A DNA stretch of 5,771 bases from Lachnospiraceae bacterium (GTDB taxonomy: Bacteria > Bacillota > Clostridia > Lachnospirales > Lachnospiraceae). The position numbers were made by a program, and so were the translations under genes. Location of the stretch: assembly GCA_900755865.1 (NCBI GenBank), contig CAAEHZ010000183.1, positions 1 to 5,771 on the forward strand, read 5' to 3'. The first letter of the stretch is position 1, and every line of letters begins with the position of its first letter. Of this stretch, positions 1 to 4,138 are shown piece by piece. Below the pieces are notes generated by a model. That model worked only from the letters and a program-made list of their open reading frames with translations, had not been told where the DNA came from and made no database searches.

Positions 1-1
1 A

Positions 2-712
2 GTCATTCTTGTTTCCTCCGGAGCCATTGCTGCCGGAAAGAATGTCTTTCATTTGAATAATGTGCGGGTCAACAGCACAGAAGCGCTGGCGGTAAAGCAG
101 GCATGCTCTGCGGTAGGACAGGCAAGGCTGATGATGACCTATCAGAGGCTTTTTGCAGAGTATAATCAGGTGGCAGCCCAGATTCTGATGACGAAAAACA
201 CCATTGTGGACAACTTAAACCGGTTTAATGCTCACAATACCTTTTCCGAGCTGTTACAGCTTGGGGCGATTCCCATTGTCAATGAGAATGATACGGTAAC
301 GACTTATGAAATCGAATTTGGGGATAACGATACGCTTTCTGCCATCGTGGCGGCACTGGTAGAAGCAGATTTGCTGATTCTGCTTTCGGATATTGACGGG
401 CTTTACACGGATGACCCGAGAACCAACCCGGAGGCGGAATTTATTGAGCAGGTGGACTGTCTTTCCGAGGAGCTGATGCAGATGGGAAAGGGCTCTACAG
501 GAAGCAGCGTGGGAACCGGTGGCATGAATACCAAGCTGACGGCAGCCCGGATTGCCACAAAATCGAATGTGGATATGGTGATTGCCAACAGTGCAGACAT
601 TGGTGTTTTACATAGAATCCTGGCGGGAGAAAACGTGGGAACTCTTTTTGTGGCGAACCGGGATGAAAGCTTTGACCTGCCGGATTTTGTAAGCAGATTG
701 CATAAGAAATGA
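2..712 (+). CDS. proB: Glutamate 5-kinase (ProB), 5'-truncated by the window edge, PUA-less
   Basis: Glutamate 5-kinase phosphorylates L-glutamate with ATP to gamma-glutamyl phosphate, the committed and usually proline-inhibited step of proline synthesis in the cytoplasm. The frame is open from base 2, and 236 residues are visible. By comparison with known ProB proteins roughly 40-50 N-terminal residues are missing. Amino-acid-kinase fold signatures appear in order: VSSGAIAAG at the visible N-terminus, the substrate-site INENDTVTT, GDNDTLSA, SDIDGLYTDDPR, and the nucleotide-site segment with GTGGMNTKLTAA. The protein stops about 50 residues after that last motif, ending RLHKK, so the C-terminal PUA domain of E. 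coli and B. subtilis ProB is absent. Short, kinase-only ProB proteins are known in other bacteria (for example Campylobacter), so this need not be a truncation. The stop codon abuts the SD of the next gene, and proA lies three genes on, which supports the assignment. An ATG at base 53 is internal and not the true start. Confidence 0.96.
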   Translation, partial: VILVSSGAIAAGKNVFHLNNVRVNSTEALAVKQACSAVGQARLMMTYQRLFAEYNQVAAQILMTKNTIVDNLNRFNAHNTFSELLQLGAIPIVNENDTVTTYEIEFGDNDTLSAIVAALVEADLLILLSDIDGLYTDDPRTNPEAEFIEQVDCLSEELMQMGKGSTGSSVGTGGMNTKLTAARIATKSNVDMVIANSADIGVLHRILAGENVGTLFVANRDESFDLPDFVSRLHKK

Positions 713-714
713 GG
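711..714 (+). promoter_or_regulatory. Ribosome binding site choosing the 721 start
   Basis: GAGG lies 6 nt before the ATG at 721 and overlaps the proB stop codon (710-712). An in-frame ATG at 709 has no SD at proper distance, and the site itself would lie inside that longer reading. This favours the start at 721 and implies that ribosomes finishing proB can reinitiate here. Confidence 0.6.
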
Positions 715-720
715 ATAACC

Positions 721-945
721 ATGAATATTGATGAGAAAATTGCCAGAATCAATGAACTCTATCATAAATCCCAGAAGGAAGGACTGACAGAGGAAGAGAA
801 GAAGGAGCAGAAGCAGCTCAGGCAGGATTATATAGACAGTGTAAGGAAAAATCTGAGAAGCCAGTTAAATCAGATTGTCATTGAAAAGCCCGATGGAACC
901 GAGATTGATTTGGGAGAAAAATACGGGAAAAAGGAAGAAAAGTAA
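721..945 (+). CDS. UPF0291 / DUF896 family small protein (YnzC-like)
   Basis: This 74-residue protein begins MNIDEKIARINELYHKSQ and continues with EGLTEEEKKEQKQLRQDYID. That is the recognisable pattern of the UPF0291/DUF896 family, whose B. subtilis member is YnzC. Two amphipathic, highly charged helices (about residues 2-18 and 23-46) joined by a short turn form the family's helical hairpin. A short tail containing KPDGTEIDLG follows and ends in a lysine/glutamate-rich stretch. There is no signal peptide or membrane segment. The molecular function of the family is not established; in B. subtilis ynzC sits near the SOS-regulated yneA gene. Here it is embedded between proB and the folate gene, with an SD (GAGG) overlapping the proB stop, so it is probably translated from the proline-operon transcript. 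An in-frame ATG at 709 would add MRIT but lacks an SD. Confidence 0.9.
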   Translation: MNIDEKIARINELYHKSQKEGLTEEEKKEQKQLRQDYIDSVRKNLRSQLNQIVIEKPDGTEIDLGEKYGKKEEK

Positions 946-950
946 TCTGG

Positions 951-1535
951 ATGAGCGAAGAGATACGGCAGGAAAAGAAGCGGCTGCGAAAGGAAATTCT
1001 GCAAAAGAGAAAAGAAATGGCTGAAAAAGAGAGGGAAATGGAAAACCTGCTTCTGACAGAGCGGATTCTGGGGCATCAGTGGTTTTACAGATGTCAGGAT
1101 TTCCTCTGCTTTGTATCCTATGGAACGGAAGTGGAAACAAGACCTCTTATCCGGGAAGCCCTTGGGACGGGGAAAAGGGTTTTTGTTCCAAAGGTGGAGA
1201 AGCCGACAGACAAGCCGGTAATGGAGTTTTACAGGATTACCTCGCTGGAAGAGTTAAAGACGGGGTATCATGGAATAGAGGAACCATCCGGGGAAAGTGA
1301 GGCTTACCGGTATACGGAGGAAACAGCAGAAAAGGCGCTGCTTCTGATGCCGGGGGTAGCCTTTGACGTTTACGGAAACCGGCTGGGGTATGGTGGCGGT
1401 TTTTATGATGCCTATCTGGCAGACAAGCCCGGCTTACAGATTAAGTCTGTTGGAATCTGTTACCGGTGTCAGAGGGTGGGAGAACTGCCGGTGGAGGAAA
1501 CAGACAGAAAACCTTATCAGGTTATCAGTTGTTAA
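951..1535 (+). CDS. ygfA: 5-formyltetrahydrofolate cyclo-ligase (MTHFS / YgfA family)
   Basis: The enzyme uses ATP to convert 5-formyl-THF to 5,10-methenyl-THF, returning a storage or inhibitory folate to the one-carbon pool in the cytoplasm. The 194-residue length is typical. The N-terminal helix is rich in Lys and Arg (KKRLRKEILQKRKEM), as expected for the ATP-phosphate-binding region. SYGTEVET (about residues 56-63) fits the substrate-site segment, and LLMPGVAFD is followed by the hallmark LGYGGGFYD at residues 145-153. The C-terminus, ELPVEETDRKPYQVIS, matches the family's closing strand. The start ATG lies 5 nt after the upstream stop; the nearest SD-like site is AAGGAAG at 931-937, with rather long spacing, so coupled translation is likely. 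proA follows after 31 nt. B. subtilis calls its orthologue yqgN. Its placement between proB and proA is a contextual observation; no direct biochemical link to proline is claimed. Confidence 0.94.
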   Translation: MSEEIRQEKKRLRKEILQKRKEMAEKEREMENLLLTERILGHQWFYRCQDFLCFVSYGTEVETRPLIREALGTGKRVFVPKVEKPTDKPVMEFYRITSLEELKTGYHGIEEPSGESEAYRYTEETAEKALLLMPGVAFDVYGNRLGYGGGFYDAYLADKPGLQIKSVGICYRCQRVGELPVEETDRKPYQVISC

Positions 1536-1555
1536 GCAGAGAGCATATGCAGAAA

Positions 1556-1560
1556 AGAGG
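1556..1560 (+). promoter_or_regulatory. Ribosome binding site setting the proA start
   Basis: AGAGG ends 6 nt before ATG 1567 and lies in the 31-nt gap after the cyclo-ligase gene. It supports the 1567 start over the long upstream open extension, which would overlap the cyclo-ligase gene in another frame. ATGs at 1547 and 1562 are out of frame with proA. Confidence 0.65.
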
Positions 1561-1566
1561 AATGGT

Positions 1567-2814
1567 ATGACGGATTTGCAGACCATGGGAGAAGCCGCCC
1601 TTGTGGCAAAGGCTTCCCTGCAGAGATTGACTTCCGGGGAGAGAAACAGGGCGCTTATGCACGGCGCGGAAAAGCTTCTGGAAAAAACAGATGAAATTCT
1701 TGCTGCCAATGGGCAGGATATGAAAAACGCGGAAAAAAACCAGATGCGGGACGGTCTGAAGGACAGACTGCGTCTGACAGAAGAGCGTATCGGGGCAATG
1801 GCAGAGGGCTTAAGGCAGGTTGCCGGGCTGCCGGACTGTATTGGGGAGTGCATGGAGGAATGGGAGCGCCCCAATGGACTGAAAATCAAAAAAGTACGGG
1901 TGCCCATGGGTGTTGTGGGAATTATTTATGAGGCAAGACCCAATGTGACAGCGGATGCCTTCGGACTGTGCTTTAAGACCGGAAATGCGGTTATTTTAAA
2001 GGGAGGCAGCGATGCCCTGTATTCCAATCAGGCAATTGTAAAGGTACTCAGGGAAGCACTTTCGGAGTGCGGTATTCTGCCGGATGCCCTGCAGCTTATT
2101 GCGGATACGGACAGGGCGGTAACGGTTGCCTTTATGAAGATGAAGGAATATGTGGATGTGCTGATCCCGAGAGGAAGCGGAAGACTGATACAGAGCGTAC
2201 TGGAAAACAGCCGGATTCCTGTGATTGAAACGGGAACCGGAAACTGTCATGTTTATGTGGATAAGGACGCTAATCTGGATATGGCTGTCCAGATTATTAA
2301 GAATGCCAAGACCCAGAGAATCGGCGTCTGCAATGCCTGTGAATCCCTTGTGGTACATAATCAGGTACGGGAAGTCTTTCTGCCGAAGCTGAAGGAGGCA
2401 CTTTCCGAAAATCATGTGGAGCTTCGGGGGGATGAAAGGGTACGGGATATTTTAACGGACTGTACTCCGGCAACGGAGGAGGATTACGGCACCGAATATC
2501 TGGATTATATTTTATCCTTAAAGACAGTGGATTCTCTGGAAGAAGCGATTGCGCATATCAACCGCTATAATACAAAACATTCGGAATGTATTGTGACGGA
2601 GAATGAAGCGGCGGCGGTGCAGTTTTTACAGGAGGTGGATGCGGCATGTGTTTACTGGAATGCTTCCACCCGGTTCACGGACGGCTTTGAATTTGGTTTC
2701 GGGGCAGAAATCGGAATCAGCACCCAGAAGCTGCATGCAAGGGGGCCTATGGGCTTAAAGGAGCTGACCTCCTATAAATATGAAATCTATGGAAAGGGAC
2801 AGATAAGAAAATAA
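1567..2814 (+). CDS. proA: Gamma-glutamyl phosphate reductase (ProA)
   Basis: ProA reduces gamma-glutamyl phosphate, the ProB product, with NADPH to glutamate-5-semialdehyde, which cyclises to pyrroline-5-carboxylate on the way to proline. The protein is 415 residues, the usual family length. It starts MTDLQTMGEAALVAKASLQ. The aldehyde-dehydrogenase-like cofactor region includes VPMGVVGIIYEARPNVT (about 112-128), followed by FKTGNAVILKGGSDA. PRGSGRLI and ETGTGNCHVYVDKDAN follow. The catalytic cysteine is C255 in IGVCNACESL, with a second cysteine at 258. The C-terminal signature is LHARGPMGLKELTSYKY. The start was chosen for its SD at 1556-1560. The frame stays open upstream to 1363, but that part is antisense-free overlap with the cyclo-ligase gene and lacks family similarity. 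The stop overlaps the ppa start by one base. Confidence 0.97.
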   Translation: MTDLQTMGEAALVAKASLQRLTSGERNRALMHGAEKLLEKTDEILAANGQDMKNAEKNQMRDGLKDRLRLTEERIGAMAEGLRQVAGLPDCIGECMEEWERPNGLKIKKVRVPMGVVGIIYEARPNVTADAFGLCFKTGNAVILKGGSDALYSNQAIVKVLREALSECGILPDALQLIADTDRAVTVAFMKMKEYVDVLIPRGSGRLIQSVLENSRIPVIETGTGNCHVYVDKDANLDMAVQIIKNAKTQRIGVCNACESLVVHNQVREVFLPKLKEALSENHVELRGDERVRDILTDCTPATEEDYGTEYLDYILSLKTVDSLEEAIAHINRYNTKHSECIVTENEAAAVQFLQEVDAACVYWNASTRFTDGFEFGFGAEIGISTQKLHARGPMGLKELTSYKYEIYGKGQIRK

Positions 2815-3365
2815 TGAAAGAGATAAATGGAAGCATCTGGCACAGCATCAGCACCCAGCGGGTAACACCCACCGATTTTATCTGCGTCATTGAAATATCC
2901 AAGGGCAGCAAGACAAAATATGAACTGGACAAGGACACGGGCTTTTTAATTCTAGACCGTATTTTACATACTTCAACCCATTATCCGGCAAATTACGGCT
3001 TTATTCCCAGAACCTATGGGGATGACGGCGACCCACTGGATGTGCTGTTGCTCTGCTCTGAGCCGGTACAGCCGCTGACGCTGGTACGGGCATATCCCAT
3101 TGGGGTGATTTCCATGCTGGACAACGGAAAAAATGATGAGAAGATTATTGCGGTTCCCTTTAATGACCCGAATTATAATGAATATCACGATATTTCCGAT
3201 TTGCCCCGGCATGTGGTAGACGAGATGGAGCATTTTTTCACGGTTTATAAGGCGCTGGAAAATAAGACAACCGCAGTGAATGAGAAGGGCAACCGGGAAG
3301 AGGCAATCAATGTCATAAAGAAGTGTCTGGATAATTATATTGATACCTTTATCAAGAGCTGGTAG
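2814..3365 (+). CDS. ppa: Inorganic pyrophosphatase, soluble family I (Ppa)
   Basis: This enzyme hydrolyses pyrophosphate to two phosphates with Mg2+, pulling biosynthetic reactions forward in the cytoplasm. The 183-residue product carries the family I core: ISKGSKTKYELDKDTG, LDRIL, HYPANYGFIPRTYG, then the signature DGDPLDVL with metal-binding D71, D73 and D76. D103 and D108 in MLDNGKNDEK keep the spacing of E. coli D97 and D102, so all expected active-site aspartates are present. DISDLP and HFFTVYKALE follow, also family-typical. It differs from E. coli Ppa near the C-terminus, where VNEKGNREEAINVI lacks the aromatic found in the GW motif. Length and residues exclude the larger DHH-type family II enzyme. 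The ATG at 2814-2816 shares its A with the proA stop TAA (2812-2814), and the only SD-like run (AAAGGG, 2793-2798) is about 15 nt upstream. Translation is therefore probably coupled to proA. Confidence 0.96.
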   Translation: MKEINGSIWHSISTQRVTPTDFICVIEISKGSKTKYELDKDTGFLILDRILHTSTHYPANYGFIPRTYGDDGDPLDVLLLCSEPVQPLTLVRAYPIGVISMLDNGKNDEKIIAVPFNDPNYNEYHDISDLPRHVVDEMEHFFTVYKALENKTTAVNEKGNREEAINVIKKCLDNYIDTFIKSW

Positions 3366-3370
3366 GAAAA

Positions 3371-3395
3371 GATTGAAAAATAAAATTTTTCAATC
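3371..3395 (+). terminator. Perfect AT-rich palindrome after ppa, possible terminator
   Basis: Arms GATTGAAAAAT (3371-3381) and ATTTTTCAATC (3385-3395) pair perfectly over 11 bp around an AAA loop, 5 nt after the ppa stop. The position suggests the end of the proline/ppa transcript. On the + strand the stem is A/T-rich and is followed by GCGAG rather than a U tract, so it is not a canonical intrinsic terminator. Read on the minus strand, the same stem is followed by TTTT, but no minus-strand gene is present nearby. It could instead be an mRNA-end stabiliser, or one half of a larger intergenic repeat with the next hairpin. Confidence 0.5.
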
Positions 3396-3396
3396 G

Positions 3397-3432
3397 CGAG
3401 ATTTGTGTCTGCGCGCACTTGACACAAACTCG
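3397..3432 (+). repeat. Bulged inverted repeat (12-bp hairpin) with pairing-competent loop
   Basis: CGAG (3397-3400), a bulged A (3401) and TTTGTGTC (3402-3409) pair with GACACAAA (3421-3428) and CTCG (3429-3432). This gives 12 base pairs around an 11-nt loop, TGCGCGCACTT. The loop segment GCGCAC (3413-3418) is complementary to GTGCGC at 3448-3453, just upstream of the next gene, so a pseudoknot is possible. In another register TCTGCGC (3408-3414) pairs with GCGCAGA (3450-3456), competing with the closing part of the hairpin. It may be a dispersed palindromic repeat, an RNA control element or a terminator-like structure. The family is not recognised. Confidence 0.55.
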
Positions 3433-3447
3433 TCATGCACAAAGAAC
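3419..3447 (+). promoter_or_regulatory. Possible promoter with TTGACA box inside the inverted repeat
   Basis: A perfect -35 consensus, TTGACA, lies at 3419-3424, partly inside the right arm of the hairpin. At 17-nt spacing the -10 position (3442-3447, AAGAAC) matches TATAAT at only three of six bases. The better AT-rich hexamer TATAAA at 3463-3468 is too far away to pair with it. The box may simply be part of the repeat. No other convincing promoter for the DUF1961/GH2 genes was seen in the gap. Confidence 0.2.
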
Positions 3448-3469
3448 GTGCGCAGAAATGGGTATAAAA

Positions 3470-4126
3470 ATGGATAAGCTGATTTATGAGAATCCCCTTG
3501 CCTGCGAGGCGGATATCCGGAATTTTATTCTGGAGGGACAGGCAAAAATATCCTTTGAGGACGGGGCAATGTATATGGAAAACGCGCTGGATGCTTCCGG
3601 GGGACAGAAGGCAAATTATGTTTTATGGTGTCCGGAGATTTTCCCGGAGGAGGTACGGATTACCTGGGAATTTAAGCCTATTCGGGAGCCGGGCTTATGT
3701 ATTCTGTTCTTCGGGGCAATGGGAAGAAACGGAGAGAATCCTTTTTCACCTGATTTGCAGAAAAGAACCGGAGAATATGTGCAGTATCATCACGGGGATA
3801 TCAATGCCTTTCATGTTTCCTATTTCAGGAGAAAGGAGCCGGATGAGAGAGCCTTTCATACCTGCAATTTAAGAAAAAGCTACGGCTTTCATCTGGTAGC
3901 ACAGGGCGGGGACCCGATTCCTGATGTGCCAGATGCAAAGGAATTTTATCAGCTGGAAGTAGTTAAGAAGAAGGATTTGGTTACGTTCAGCGTAAATGGT
4001 CTGGAAGTATTCCGCTATAAGGATGACGGTGTGACCTACGGAGAACGTCTTGGAAAGGGTTGTATCGGTTTCAGACAGCTTGCACCCTTAGTCGGGGCAT
4101 ACAGGAATTTAAAAGTATTTGCTTAA
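3470..4126 (+). CDS. DUF1961 family protein, YesU-like (galectin/concanavalin-like fold)
   Basis: The 218-residue product closely resembles B. subtilis YesU, the DUF1961 protein of the yes locus for rhamnogalacturonan use; that family has a galectin-like beta-sandwich structure. Landmarks are YENPL near the N-terminus, VLWCPEIFPEE (51-61), ITWEFKPIREPGLCILFF (64-81), KRTGEYVQYHHGDINAFH (98-115), SYFRRK (117-122), ERAFHTCNLRKSYGFHL (126-142), GDPIPD, and VTFSVNGLEVFRYKDDG with GKGCIGFRQLAP near the end. Conserved His, Asp, Asn and Arg residues in the central strands (H107, H108, D110, N112, R120, R121, R135) could form a sugar-binding or catalytic face; no activity is established for the family. 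There is no signal peptide, so it is probably cytoplasmic. ATG 3470 is preferred. ATG 3458 is in frame and possible, and a TTG at 3419 lies inside the hairpin. None has a good SD. The GH2 gene follows after 12 nt. Confidence 0.88.
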   Translation: MDKLIYENPLACEADIRNFILEGQAKISFEDGAMYMENALDASGGQKANYVLWCPEIFPEEVRITWEFKPIREPGLCILFFGAMGRNGENPFSPDLQKRTGEYVQYHHGDINAFHVSYFRRKEPDERAFHTCNLRKSYGFHLVAQGGDPIPDVPDAKEFYQLEVVKKKDLVTFSVNGLEVFRYKDDGVTYGERLGKGCIGFRQLAPLVGAYRNLKVFA

Positions 4127-4127
4127 T

Positions 4128-4134
4128 GGAGAAG
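4128..4134 (+). promoter_or_regulatory. Ribosome binding site of the GH2 gene
   Basis: GGAGAAG starts 1 nt after the stop of the DUF1961 gene; its GGAG core (4128-4131) is 7 nt from ATG 4139. It is the clearest SD in the carbohydrate module, in contrast to the poor one before the DUF1961 gene, and it fixes the GH2 start. Confidence 0.65.
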
Positions 4135-4138
4135 AACA

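Noticed and set aside
403..765. Minus-strand open frame of 120 codons opposite proB
   Set aside because: It lies wholly across the well-supported proB/UPF0291 genes, has no recognisable motifs and no SD, and its composition fits a shadow frame.
1363..1566. Open N-terminal extension of proA overlapping the cyclo-ligase gene
   Set aside because: It would overlap the real cyclo-ligase reading frame by about 170 nt and has no ProA similarity, whereas ATG 1567 has a well-placed AGAGG and gives the standard 415-residue length.
2329..2340. CxxC (C255, C258) in ProA as a metal or redox motif
   Set aside because: C255 is the expected catalytic cysteine of the family. The second cysteine is at a variable position, so a metal site is not supported.
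2716..2858. 12-nt direct repeat ATCAGCACCCAG at 2716-2727 and 2847-2858
   Set aside because: The copies fall in proA and ppa coding sequence with different codon contexts, have no flanking similarity and are probably a chance match.
3373..3378. TTGAAA as a -35 box in the first palindrome
   Set aside because: At 16-18 nt downstream the sequence is GC-rich (CGCGAG) and does not resemble a -10 box.
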